Of a stretch of 64,000 bases of DNA, positions 50,001 to 63,280 are shown piece by piece. The stretch comes from Nemopilema nomurai. Taxonomy: Eukaryota; Cnidaria; Scyphozoa; Rhizostomeae; Rhizostomatidae. The position numbers and the translations under genes are program-made. The notes under the pieces are model-generated. The model had not been told where the DNA came from, made no database searches, and saw nothing but the letters and a program-made list of their open reading frames with translations. The stretch's first letter is position 1. The number at the start of each line of letters is the position of its first letter. The stretch spans positions 1,854,420 through 1,918,419 of the forward strand of contig ML133422.1 of the NCBI GenBank assembly GCA_003864495.1, in the 5' to 3' direction.

Positions 50001-50743
50001 GGAAACTTGAATACATGTTCTTCTTCTTCAGCCGCTCGGAAGGAGAACTTCAGATAGAGGGGAGGTCCAGTACTTGATGACATCCGGTCATGACAGAAGG
50101 TAAGTATTGTGACACCTTTAAATCTGTATTTTGTAACCTTTTGCTTTTGGGTGTTAATTATAATTAAAGAAAGCAATGTTAAATATGGAAAGAGACAGAT
50201 TAATATATGAAATGTCTACTTCGAGCAATTTTTTGTGAAGAAGGGAATTTTTTCTGCGTGTAAAATTTACACTTGTTTTGTGTAACCAAATGCCACATCG
50301 ATCTTGTCCACTTTTCAAAAATAATGCTTTACTTTGGTGTGAATGGTTTAAAATTCTGTTCTGGCAATCTTCATTGTATGTGCAGGTAAACCCGAGTTTA
50401 TTTGAAATGTTGAAGGGAAGTAGGTTGGAGCACTTAAGAAGTCCTCCTATTTTAAGTACCCTGGGAAATCAGTTTTTTTCCTTTTTAGCCCATTTAGGGA
50501 GTTCTGTAATCTTGCAAAAAACTTTGAATTTATTGTGAAATATTTTAAAGTTCGTTTATTAAATTTTCATAATACAGGCAATGCAAATGGCATGACGAAA
50601 AGGATGTTCTCTTGGACGGGCTTTTGCAATTTCCATTTTCAAAACTGTCGTGTGGGCAACGGGAGAAGATGTACAAGGGATTATTTGGCACACAGGTAAA
50701 TCGACATCGAAGAAAAGCTAAAAAGTCATCTGTAAAATTATAG
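47086..50743 (+). CDS. AEBP2: AEBP2-like PRC2 accessory zinc-finger protein, main four exons
   Basis: The exons are 47086-48539, 49338-49447, 50032-50099 and 50578-50743, with consistent phases. With the candidate exon at 34703 the product is 708 aa. AEBP2 is a DNA- and nucleosome-binding cofactor of the H3K27 methyltransferase PRC2 in the nucleus. Three C2H2 fingers lie at about residues 444-467, 479-504 and 512-534. Finger 2 carries CFWKGCKVYNKPS and finger 3 CDLSFASHSALVRH, both very close to vertebrate AEBP2 as I remember it. A KDSRKRRLKFF basic stretch follows, as in the PRC2-binding part of AEBP2, then DTNDGFDRDSM where vertebrates have DFFDAQTLDA. The rest of the C-terminal half is divergent. 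About 330 residues before the fingers are polar and Cys-rich and match nothing I know. In the last exon the frame runs past a weak donor-like GTAAAT and closes at TAG after a Lys/Arg-rich tail. Met at 47111 is an alternative start. Confidence 0.88.
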
Positions 50744-53700
50744 CTATTGGTTTTAATGCTGTTAAAATGTAAAAAAGCTTAATTCATAGTTTGTATCTTG
50801 CAAACATTTTGAGTAAATTATTGTAATACGAACCTAGTATTTTAGGTTTAAGTTATATTCTAAATGGGGTCAAGAAAGACCAAGAAACAAGTCGCAAAAT
50901 TTAGGTCCCGCTAGCCATATCCAGCCTCCTTGTCGTTCACCCTCCTATTCATGTGTTTTCAAGCACTGGGGGTCGTATGCATGATGTCATTTCTGGCTTT
51001 CGATAGCCAATGACGGTCAAGGCACTGCCAGCGCCTTGTGGTTTCATTTTGGGTATTTATAATGATGTCATAGCGAGAAGTGTGGAAAAAATGAGGTGCA
51101 TCCCCCCGTTAGCATAGGCTCATGTCCAAGGGCTGCGACTTGAAACCCTACGTTTCCCAGAGTGTTACTTCCTTCTTCCCTCTCTAAGCCTTATGACTGT
51201 TGAATCAATGGTTCGCCAAGGTATCCATCGTCCTCGAAGAGTTTTCGATGCATACATATCCCATTTAAAGTTGAAGAGAAGAAAGAAAGCTATGCAAATC
51301 CCCTTAGGGCAAACTCGTATGATCGTTAGTCCTTTCACGGAGCACTAGTCGTGTTTAAAGGCCATATTGCCACCAAATTAGATCCATATTGTTTCCCACA
51401 TATATTTACTACCGTAATCTACCCTAACAGACGATGGTTTCCAAAAGTGGTTTCGTAAGGTGATCCGTTTTCAGGTCCTTTGTGCTGCGATTGTTCGCGA
51501 GTCACCAGCTAGGAATGGTAAAAGGAGAAACGCCTAATCCTTTTAAAGATTTTGACGGTGAAAAACGAATTAAGTCGATAAAAATGCTACCCTTAGGCAA
51601 ATGTTAATCTCCGATAAAGATTCCTTTGGCTGCGAACGATACCTGTTAAAACGAACGATTTGTAAAGTCAACGCAGATTTTCCCGTAACTGAATATAAAT
51701 TTGATAAAAATTTTCTTCTGTTTGTGGGATGCGGCCATTCAAATCGGCTAGTACAATTAGTTAGTTACAATGTGACTCTAGAAAAACTTGATTACTTGTG
51801 CTGGCTTATGAAACGATTTTGCGTTTCTTTGGACTACTGAGAAGTCGCTCAACGCTCAATGAATAGATTCAAACCAGCCCTATTCGAGAAATAATGCTTT
51901 CTGGTCTTCCACGAGCAACTGAGTACTAGCCCAACCTTAGTGAATTTCTCTAATTTCTGTTGTTGCGTATAAATATGCTGTTTCGATGGAGAAAATAGTC
52001 CTAAATGATCTAGGGCTGGACATGTATTCTAGGGATTAAGAAATAGTAACATATTAATATTGATATTTATTGACAGATCGAATATCATAGATTTATCTCT
52101 GATCTTTCTGACAAATTAATTTGAACTATATCTTGTCCATCGTATTTTGTGTGTACTTGTTTCATCCAATTTTGTCCGCGTCAGGCAATTATGCTATTGA
52201 AACCAAGATTCTATTAATCGTCAATTCTTCCGACTTTTTTCATAAACAAGTTTACGCAACCCAAACCAAAAAGTCTCTATCGAATAAATGATTCATGATT
52301 GCAACAGATAAAGAGTCTTGGCCTGGACTCTAGCTAGCCATCTGAATAACTTTGGCAGACTAATCCATTCTGTCTAGGTTGTATTTCAAACACAAGTAGT
52401 TTTGCAATCAACTGTCATTGCTTACTTTGCTACGGGCCTCTTCGCCCTCGTTTAATAGCTACCCTAGCTTTCACTCTAGGCATTCCAATCCCATTAACAA
52501 CTCAATAATCTACAATACTTTCAACCCCTATCTACTGTTAAAACAGCGATATTCTCGCTCGAAACCCTTTATTATCATTGTCATTTCCCAGGATAAATAA
52601 AGTTAAATTTAGACGTGATGTATAATAGGCAATGCTCTATATTTATTTATTCCATCAATTCGAGGATGAAAGTCAGAAAAACGTTCGCTTTTAAACTTTC
52701 CAACGTATGTTGATAAGTTTTCATTTAAAATTTTACTTCGTCTTAAGGGTAAAGAGGCCTAAAACCGAGTAGCTATGGTGGTCATCTATGTTTGGGCATT
52801 CGTCCACAAAAAATATTGTAAATGTTATTATTAATCTTGCTTTATTTGCAGGTTGTTTGCTTATGTATATTTGAAATTTACTGCACGACAATTGCTTGTT
52901 TATAAAAAAACTATTATAAGATTATGATAGAAACAAATTGTTCCAAAGAATGTAACTTATTCATCGCCATGATTTTAACTCGTTTTGAAAATGCGTCGTG
53001 TAAATGTGTTTGATTTAAAAACAGCCTTTTGAGCTTCTTTTATGAGATTTGTTTCGTGTGCAAGCTTCAACTGGATTGCATCGCTACAAAGCGATAGAAA
53101 CGTTCCATATCGGTGATGAAGATGATGCTAAAATTATAGCTAGCATCAGTGCAATAACATGTCTAAAGAAAATCAATGATAATTTGGTAAATTGAAGCTG
53201 AAATTCCTTTTTTCTCGTATTATTTGCACTGGAATATTTTTTGAAAAATATGTTCAAAGAATTTCGTCTCCGTTGATGGAGATTCGTAGAAAAACTGGTT
53301 TCCTCACAGCAAGCACGCTCTCGAGAACCATTGTATTCAATCTGTTTATCGTTACCCTTATTGTATCTCTCCCAAGTTGATAAAGTTGATGAAGTGAAAT
53401 TTGAGAAGGTTTTATCAATAGTTCAACACTCACTATTAATATCAATGCTAGGCTACGTATGATTACAACGATTGTGCGAAGCATGTTGATATCTCTATTG
53501 CAAATTGAATTTCAAGGACTCCTGCAATACCAGGATTTAGCACAGTCTCCGTTATTTCTGAAGACTTACATGTGAAGCAAGTATAGATGGGTTTTATTGC
53601 TTTATAGTGAAACGGCAAAGTATTTACAGCGCCAAATTGGACTGGCAGCAATCTTGTCATGGCCGCCCTTTCGATCGCACTCACCAAAACGAGGCAGTTA

Positions 53701-54816
53701 ATGGCGGGAAGAGCTGCTTGCTTTCAACTGGTGGCGACGTGATCATGCAATGAACCGTAACGAGCGCCGAAAATGGGCCTAACTGATTTCTTGTGTACGT
53801 CTCATAGTTTCAAATAAGTGATACCGTTTCGAAATACAAAAGTGCTTCTCAGATTTTGGATTGAACATTCAAATACGTTGAAGCATGAGATGTATATTAT
53901 GAAGTCTTTCTAGAAGCATCCATATACACAAAGTTGTCCACTGCCATCTTGAATTCCCCGTCATGCTTGAGTGCACGCTGATAGCCTAATTGGTAAATAT
54001 GAAAATTCATTTCTTCAAGGATCATTATCAACAACATGAGTTATAACAGGTTTTTTATTGTAGATCATAATATATAACAAGTTTCAATTACGTTGTTATG
54101 TTTTGAACTAATGTTGATTGAATTGGAAGTTCGACTTGGCAGGCGCTACGAATATCAATCGAAGGTATGCTTTTTGATACCAACACTGTGATGATTAACT
54201 TGCCTTTATCACACGACAGTAGGCAAATTTTTGTTCAGACCACAAAAAAGTATGTGTTATAATGGTATTGCTGCAAAATAGCATGTGTGTGAAGAAAAGT
54301 GTGGTTTACCGGATACTAATTAGCATTTACTATATTGTGCTTGTTCATAAAGTGATAGCCAGTTCTCAAACAAATCTGAATGAATATAAATGAATATGCA
54401 GTAGCAGAAATAGCAATCAGTTAAAAATGTTGTATACTCTTCCATTCCCAAATGTGTTATATAAGTCAAGTTATAAGCTAAGCTTCGTTGCTCTTTTCAT
54501 GCAAGTGCAATGTCTTCCATTCCAAATTTAAAGAGACTCGCTTTGTGCTAGAAGCATTTACATATAGCAACCGGGATGAGTTACAGAAATACCGAAAAAG
54601 TAGATTACACTTTAAAGACCCTTCTTACTTCAAAATGTAATCTACGATGTATCATCCCATCATATTGTCCTTGGAAACAGGAATTTACTCCAGTCACCAT
54701 CGCTAGCCAAGCAGCCTGCGGAGACAGGAAATAACACAGCCTTTCGACCACGATTTACTTGTTGATGTTTTGCACCGAAGAAGAAGAAAGAGGGAAGCAT
54801 AGATGTGAGACGCAAA
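50744..54816. other. Intergenic region between the AEBP2-like and LamG genes
   Basis: No exon is supported. The frames are short (up to 80 codons) and lack motifs. AATAAA-like hexamers occur near 52280 and 52592, both far from the AEBP2-like stop. If that gene splices at GTAAAT in its last exon, further small exons would have to lie here; I saw none with convincing AEBP2 C-terminal motifs. Confidence 0.45.
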
Positions 54817-56626
54817 ATGAAGCCGTTTTATTTTGCAGTATACTTACTCGGCATCGTCAGTACGTATCGCCTGAAAGGTAAGCAAAAATACTGAAGTATT
54901 TTTAACTTTTTTCTGTCATTCTCTAAGATTTTAACTGCCATTGAATCTCCCTTCTGATTAGCAGAAATTCGTAATTGTCAATAAATATTCTGATGTCATA
55001 CTTGTTCTCTGTTAAACATTGCCATTGGATTTCTTGCCCCTAATCTTATCAAACCTGAAGCGATACACAAGCTACGCAGTGGCGTTTCTTTGCCCCCATC
55101 CCAGAATTTTCGTCGGCCCCTTCATTCCCCATTCCCCCCACTTTTCAAAGAAAATTTTTGGTTATTGGTTTGTGTTTTCGCCCAAATGCTTTACGCGTAG
55201 CTTCTGGTATGAATTTCTCGGGAATTCTCTCCAATCGTTCTTAAACAAGAAGATTTAGATTACCTTGCCTTGCATGAGTGAATACACAGACAGAGACAAA
55301 GGGGCAAGCGTCACCTACCATAGATGTGCAGGCGAAAAATTTCTCCCCTTTCTGTAGACTGCAAAATCAAACCATTCTATAGACCAAGTCACAGCTTTTC
55401 GTTCACCAGATAACTGCTTTTTTCTGCCGGTACGAAAAAAATACAAATAATAGGGAGGTCATGGAAGGATGAACAGTTCAGATTCACTTCAGGAGTTTCT
55501 TTGTTGAGCACTATGTTTATTGGACTATCCAAATTGGAAAGTATCAGGATTTTTCCACTGGACGTTCTTAAAAGTTAAAAATGTACCGACTTCCAAGTGT
55601 AATAATAATTTTCAGCTTTGGGGGATGCACCCATGCCCCTACTATTTTCGTGACTGTGTCCCTTCCACCTCCGACCAAAATATTTTGCCGGTTTTTTAAT
55701 CACTCAAACTTGAAGCTTTGTGACTTTTGTAGCCCTCTTGTTCTCTTGCAGATGATCTCCACTGTGTCTTGTATGTTGGATTTGACAGATATAAAGCAGA
55801 GTACCTTCTAGACGACTCACCGTACAGCAATAAGGTAACGTTGCAGGATGGGGCAATGATATCAAAGAAAGACGGCAGCTGCGGGGTATGTGCTCAGCTC
55901 CTTGGAGGGAGGATCACTGTTGATGGAAAGAACTTCCAAGGTATTACGAGGCTATAGTTCTGACTATTTATTAGTGATACTACTGGTAGCTAAAGTTACT
56001 TCGTAGATGTAACCATCATAAGACCATTTCGTCATTCCTTCAAAGGCCATAAGCAGTTCTTCATGACAAAATTAGAACGCGTCACTACAAGAAATAAAAC
56101 TTTTGATAATTTTCTGAAAAATTTCTTTTTACTTATCGCACAAATCAACACATTACTTTGTTCAATTTGCTGTCGAGCTGTTGGGATCTTAATTATTATT
56201 TACCAGAAGTTAGCATCTTTTGAGGATAAGTTTACAGCTCAACGTTTACCGCTCAAAGGACAACTTTATGTACCTAGAGTCCTTTACAATCATAACATGC
56301 TTTTAAAAGGCATTATCTCCTGTTTAGCCTTCGCTTTGAAACACATGCGCAAAACTAAAACAGCAGTCTTGCTATTTGAACACCAATTGTTTTGCTTCTG
56401 GTGTTTTTCATTTTCAAGCGCATTCTCTAATTGAGATATTGGTTCCTTAGGAGTTCCTCGAGATGCAATTACAGTTGCAATGATGGTCAACTTGGTCAAC
56501 ACTGCAGGCACCCACGAGCTGTTTGAAACGATAGGAGACCATTCGAACCACAAATTAGGTATTTCTACTTTTCTACAACTTCACTGTCTGTAAAACACCA
56601 TCAGCATCATTATCACTATCATCCTC

Positions 56627-56674
<48 letters not shown>

Positions 56675-59600
56675 GACAGCATTGTCATCACTTTCACCAA
56701 TATTTCTGTTATTATTACTACTGTCATTTTTTATCACGTTGTCTTTCATGTAGGTGACATAAACTTACTATTCTAGGTTTCCATATTCAATTTTTTTATT
56801 GTAAAATGGTAAAGAGACTTACATCACCACTTTATCCTGTAAGCCAGAACGCTTACCAATGTAGGGACATCTCCAGATGACGATGACAAATGGGAGTTTT
56901 TTCAATTGATTCCCCATTCAAAGCATTTCAAGTGCTTAGCCCTGTAAATCATAGTAGAATGAGGTATTACGTGACAGACTTCCTCCTAAAGGGAAAGCAA
57001 TATTACGTTGTACGAAGTAAATGACTTGCTATACGTCATATCTGTTTTAGGCCAGTATCATTTAGAAGTTGTGAGCGGCAATTTGCGATGGTTCCACCGA
57101 AACGAGAAATCAGATACCGTTTTCTCAGTAATGACCGACCGGGCGGTTATACAACCGGACACCTGGGTGGAACTGGTTGTGATGTACGATTCATCCAAAG
57201 GGAGGGCGGTCATCTACGTTGATGGGCAGTTGGTCAAAGAAGAAGTATCGGACCCGATGAAATTGTCCCAAGACTGGGGCGAGTTTGCAGGTAGTTATGC
57301 TAAACTATGCTAAATTATGTCAATGTATGTTAAACTACGTAAGTAATGTTTAAGCTACCCTGTACACAAGTAGGTAAGCTATGTTTGCGCTAAACTATGC
57401 CAAATCAGGTGAATTATGTTAAACTGGTTTGTTATGTTATGTTAGACTGGTTTAAGCAGAAGCCCCAGCTACCTCGTCTGCATGCACTGACTTTTGATCA
57501 AAACGAGGTAAACTACTATACTCCGTTTGAGTCAGTTTGCTGTGGCTAACGGATTATTTCAATAAGCACAACTCCAACAAAGTATTTGCTTTACGATCAA
57601 CATGGATGCTGTTGAAATGAATTTAATTACTTTAAAACCTTGAAGGCACTATGGAAACCCTTAGACCTACGTGCTTTGAAACCTGATAGACGTAACAGGA
57701 AATATGATACCTGATTTCAATTAATTTTATTTCAATGATTCAATGAAGGGATTGGTGGTTCAAAGAAAGACCATGAACTGAAGGGCTATGTTGATGAATT
57801 TTATATATTCAACCGGACACTGTCCGAAGATGAGTTGAAGCAACTTCATGACAGGTGCAAGGGACCCCTAGCATCAAAAATCCTGCACTTGAACTTCGAA
57901 AACACAACGTCCAATCTCACTTACGACATCTCATTCCAAGGAAATGATGGGTACTTAGTTGGCTCAACGTCTCAAGGTAATTGTCAATCAATGTGTAACT
58001 TTGAATTAAAATTTACCCAAAGAACGTTCATTTCCACATACGAGTTTCCTGCTTTTGTGTATAGGGATTAAAATTGCAATCGCATCCCTTTAAGACGGTT
58101 AGAGATCAGTGGCTCATCCGATTAATTCAGCAATGTCCTCTAAAGCAAACCCTTGGCTTAGGCCCTGATAACAGTACATTGCTCGAAGGATAAGTAGGAT
58201 TTGTCACTCCCGATCTATGCCAAATTGGGTTGGATTGAAAGCAGTTCAGTCCAGAAAGAGGCAGTAAACAACCCATACACTAAAATAAGGCTCTTTCATT
58301 CTTTGACATTCCTTCATTCTTCTCGGCATTTTTACATTGCTTTCTGGCATTCAAACAACATAATAAAATCATTTGTTTTTGAGGGAATATTTCTAGCTTC
58401 TATTATTTATGTGAGTTATTTGCATTTTCAATTCGACGTATAATCATTTAAAACTTACCATATGTACAATACTTGTCTACCCCAAATCATCAACGATAAT
58501 CACTTTTTGTGCTCAAATTTTTGTTAAGAAATGTTATTGCCAATTCTTAAATCATTTGAAACAGGCAGCTTGTTTTTCTTTATCCTCAAACCCTTTTTAA
58601 TGCCAGCATTTTTGCTTCGACTTTTTCCTTTAGAAAACAAAACATTGAGGTCTTCCTGAAACTACCCTTTGACCTTTCTTCAGGCAACCTTTGACTCTTC
58701 TTGGCCCGATACATATGAAGGCTGCCCTTTTGGCCTAAACCCTTGATTATGTCAGTTTCTTTTAAATTTTCCAGTGAATGGTACATGTGGTTATGGGCTG
58801 CGGGTCGCTCATGGCAGCAGCAGCAACATCAATGTTCATGGCCTGTACTTTAGGAACAAACCCACTGATTCTGTGTCCATTGTTATGTGGGTAAAGCTTG
58901 AAGATAACTCTGGCACCCATCAGCTGTTCCAGACAATAGGAGGCCATTCAATGCACACACGAAAGCAGTATGATTTGAGAGTTGTTGATGGAGCGCTGTA
59001 TTGGGTTCACCATAATGAGTACAACCAGGAAATTTTCAACGTCAAGACGTTGCCGATCATTGTAGAAGGTAAGTTATTTGCCCTCGACCGCCCAGTTGTT
59101 TTCAATCCAGCTCATTCCATCTTGTGACACTGTTTTCAACTCATACAATACTTAGTCTGTCTACCCACTTGCTATACCAGGCGTATGGACCAATATTGCC
59201 GTCACCTACGACTCCAACAAAGAGGTGGCTGTTATTTATGTTGACGGGGACATCAAGGAAGGCTCGTCCGGAGCCGGTGCGCTTTCGGAGGACTGGGACG
59301 GAGAGGCGTCATTCGGCAAACACAATTCGTCAGCAGGCTCCTTTGATTGGTTCGACGAGATTTTTATGTTCAACAAAGAGCTCACTCCACTCGAGATACG
59401 AACTATTTACATGAAATGCAGCTACGTGCTCAACGTTGGTGAGTGGCATTTCTTGCAAGATATCACTTCAATATCATTGTTTTTCTCAGTTTTATTACTT
59501 GGATTTCAGTTGCTTAGAATTGATTATGTGCCAGGCAAAATTATAATTAAGTTTGTTATTTTGACGCTAATCAGGAGGCTTTTCCTTGCTCACAAACAAG

Positions 59601-62600
59601 ATTACAAATAAAAACGTAGTTGTTGTTTTATAAATGTAATGGATTCATTTGATTTGAATCACACAATCAGCATGAGATGCAATTTGGGAGTCAATTTTAG
59701 TCACCATGGGACCAAAAAGCATGCAATTCTGCGTGACGTCATTCCTACGCAATGTTGGCATCGAGCCCTAATCATCGGAAGATAGATGAAACGAGTAAAA
59801 ACAGCATTATCCAATATATCGACTAATCAACTTATAAGAAAATTAGTATATCATTAAATTAGGCAAAGTCATCTTAGTTCCCCTAATGGGCATGTTTGTT
59901 GCCATAGCATCAGGCTATCAGGCCCAGCTGATTTATCTGAACTTCGATCGGATTTCTGGGGAGACAGTTCAGGACGATTCTGGCTACTCCAACGACGGAA
60001 CATTAATCAACTTCAGTCAGCTTGCAAGGGATGCTGGGAAATGCGGGCACGGAATTCGATTTCAAGGAGGTGAGAAGCACTGATCTAACACCTACTTTCA
60101 TTTATATGGTGCTTTAGTTGAACGTTTCATTGAAGAGTAGTCAAGCTACTCCAGCTAGTTTAATCCTTTAAGTTTGAAACACTCTCTTGTACGGGTGTTT
60201 GCAATAACCTGCCTGGAAACTCCCTGCTTCTACCATTCTGTCTACAATGCATTTTTTAGACTTTATGTGTGAAGTGCCAAAAAAGGGTGTTTTCCTAGCC
60301 TCAATTGAGTGACAGATGCAGGGTGGTATAAAGAGGGGGCAGATCAGATTTGCAAGGGATAATTTTGGATCTCGCAGGGGCACTCTCTCCCCCATTACAG
60401 GACAGGTACGGGTGCAAATTCGATTCTCAGTGTGAAAGAGCCTGGCCATATGCTGTTCACCTCTTGGTTATGAACAGAATAACCGCTGTGTGAACGAATT
60501 TTGATCGAAATTTGCTATTGGAATCAGTTTGCTTTCCCTTTGAGAGAGAGAGATCCGAAAGAGGTTCAAGAGAAAGAGAGGTTGCGGACAACCCGGGTCG
60601 AATTCAAGCTTATGTTTAAAGATAAATTTGTACGGGTTGTTCTAACGTACGTTACCCTCCAATGTATTTCCTTTCGACAAGAAAACAGTAACCTTTCTGA
60701 TAATATGATGCATAGACCTTTCACCCTGCATCAAATCCTATAATAATCATTCAATATTACTCGAGGCCACATCCAACTGAATGGAAACCAAATAATCAAC
60801 AAACCTACCACGGGGATCACTGTAGCTGTCTGGGTTTACATCGACTCAAACGAGGGCCAACAAGAAATATTCCAGACGATCGACCCGTACGCGGACCAGA
60901 ACAAACACGGACAGTTTTACCTGGAATTGAGTGATGGCCAAATACGTTGGTTTCATCGCAACAACAAAGGAGAGGTTTGTGTTGAGTTGTCTTAACCTCT
61001 TAAAAACATAATCTAATTTTGATCATGTTTAGATTTTAGTTTGCGAATATTGTTTCATGATTCATTTCACAGAAAGGTGAGAAGGGGTTTTTTGCAAGTT
61101 TTGAGGGTAGTTTGAGTGATAGGATGACAAAGTCTAACACATCTGGTTTTCGTTACACTTTCAACCTTTTTTGGACGATTTCAGTCATTTGCAATTCATA
61201 AGAAAATTTCTCTGAACTAGAAATTTTTGACTATAGACTAATCCCTGCCACATACAGTTAATCATGTGACATTCAATCCAAAGTTGTAGAAGCTAGGGGG
61301 CACAAGGAAGATCCTCCCCTTTAAGCATTTTAGATGAAGTGCTCCTTTGCATGTTACCACTGTGTACCAAAAGTGGCCCACACCATGCCGATAACAACAA
61401 AAAATAACAATAACAATAATTGAAGCTAAATCTCCATTTCGGAGCAGTGAAGATTTTGCTGAGCAAAGATTTTGCAGATCAAGGCCTTCTTTTACATATA
61501 CAACTGCAGTAGCCCTTTTCAAAACTCTGAAGTTTGAAAAAGTTGATGAAAGTGCCCTTCAAAGCATGCCCCTATAGTGGGTCTGTTATTATTTTTATAT
61601 ATAGATATAATTTTACATTTAGTGAGTCTGGTACCCAGGGTAGCCCCTATGCACTTCGGAACAAATGCCGACCTGAAATCGACCTCTGATTGTAAGAAGG
61701 CATTTAGTTTTGTGCGTGGTCTCTTTTGTGTTAGGCCTTTTTTATTTACTTCAGTTCTACTATTTCCAATAGACGGTCTTCAGCGTGGAAACCAGTAGAC
61801 CGGTTGTGCTGCCTGAAACGTGGACCCATGTTGCCGGGACCTACAACAGCACGCTTGGTAAGGCAGCCATTTACATCAACGGCGAGTTGTCCAATGAGGA
61901 GCCTGGTCTAGTCTTTACTTTCGCAGGTACGTCATAACAATGATAGGTTTCATAGTTTTCTAGAGCTTGTGAACGCAAAGATTTTGGCCACCAATGCTTT
62001 CTTTGACTTGACGTGCTCTTATTTTGTCTAAGGACTGGAATGGCCGGGTCAGCATTGGCAGATTCTACGACACCTCTGATAATGGCGAGTGGATCGATGG
62101 CCGACCGTTCTACGGAATTTTGGATGAGTTCTATCTCTATAACGAGGCTCTGTCTCGATCGCATATCAGCAAGCTGAGCCAGATATGCGACTTCAGAAGG
62201 ATCGTTTTGTTTTTTGGATTCACGCAAATCGAGGGACAGAAAATTTTTGATCAATCTGGATTATCGAATAATGGTGAGTTTAGGAATGGAACAGACCTCT
62301 GCGATGGAGTATGTGGACAGGGTGTCAATTTCACGCAGGATGGATACATAACCTTAGACGGGAAGACTTTTAAACAGAAGCCTATTGCGGCGATATCGAT
62401 TTCGACATGGGTGCGACTTAATACAAACAGGTATGTTTTGTAGCCCTTATGTATAGACGTATTTATAGAGAAATCGTTGCTACTGATGTCATGCTTCTAA
62501 CGGAGAACGCGCTTACTGCAGGGCTCCATTGTTTTAACACATCAGTTCCCTGAAATGTATGACAATTAATCTGGTTGTTTTCTTAGTTTTGTAGCTGAAG

Positions 62601-63280
62601 TTTCTACTTATCAAATAGGAAAACATGAATATCTGTGTTCAATGGCAGACACACGTAGCATTTTCCAATCACAATGACGTCACAAAAATCGCTCATGACA
62701 TCTATACCAATGAAAACTTTAATTTGATGGAATAATATTAATATTTGCACCAATGTCATAATTTTTTTGCTGGTAGGCTGTTTAACATGATGTCCCAACT
62801 CTCTTTCCCGAACTGCAAGCTTAAGCACTTGAAGAATGTTTATACTGTTTGCTATACTATTTTAGGGGCTCCCACGAAGTTTTCAATACGATTGGCAGCC
62901 ACTCGATGCATAAACATGATCAGTACCATTTCGCTATTGAGGATGGAACCGTGAAATGGACACACAAGGATCACAACGAGAAGGAAATATTCCGACTAGT
63001 CACTCTGGCCGTCATCAAACCGAGGCAGTGGGTCCATTTGATAGCTACGTATGACTCCCAAGAGTCAAAAGCAAAGGTATTTCTCAATGGACAGTTGGTG
63101 AAAGAGGCCCCCGGCTCAGGGTATCTCTCACAAGACTGGGGGCATTTCGCTGGAATAGGCCGGCATTATTATGACCCTCAAGCCTCGTTTGCAGGCTCTA
63201 TCGATAATTATTTCATTGCAAACTACGCACTTCCTGAAGACGAGGTTCAGTATATATCCAGAGATGTTTGTAAATGGTAG
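54817..63280 (+). CDS. Secreted protein with four LamG-like jelly-roll modules, 12 exons
   Basis: The exons are 54817-54877, 55752-55940, 56451-56558, 57051-57290, 57749-57976, 58775-59068, 59181-59438, 59914-60069, 60766-60974, 61773 to 61910 or 61926, 62033-62430 and 62866-63280, about 897 aa. Exon 1 encodes a signal peptide (MKPFYFAVYLLGIVSTYR). Four modules of about 200-250 aa follow. Each has a C-G-x-G or CGVC element, a [EQ]-[LIV]-F-x-T-I-[GD] strand, a W-x-H strand, x-[YF]-[VIL]-[DN]-G-[QDE], usually a [LS]-S-x-D-W, and a terminal Cys (HDRC, YMKC, SQIC, RDVC). This is the concanavalin A/LamG-like fold (laminin G, third type), which binds glycans or matrix proteins. No membrane anchor is visible, so it is probably extracellular. 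Most introns are phase 1. One junction (exons 10-11) does not keep frame with its best donor. Partner and process are unknown. Confidence 0.9.
56628..56674 (+). repeat. (TCA)n microsatellite
   Basis: An uninterrupted run of about 15 TCA units lies in the intron after exon 3 of the LamG gene, next to looser ATC-rich sequence. Such a tract is likely to vary in length between individuals. Confidence 0.97.
57291..57440 (+). repeat. Degenerate TATGCTAAAC-type repeat in a LamG intron
   Basis: Directly after the exon 4 donor, variants of TATGCTAAAC, TATGTTAAAC and GGTAAGCTATG recur irregularly. The pattern looks like an old short-unit tandem array starting at the 5' splice site. Confidence 0.65.
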
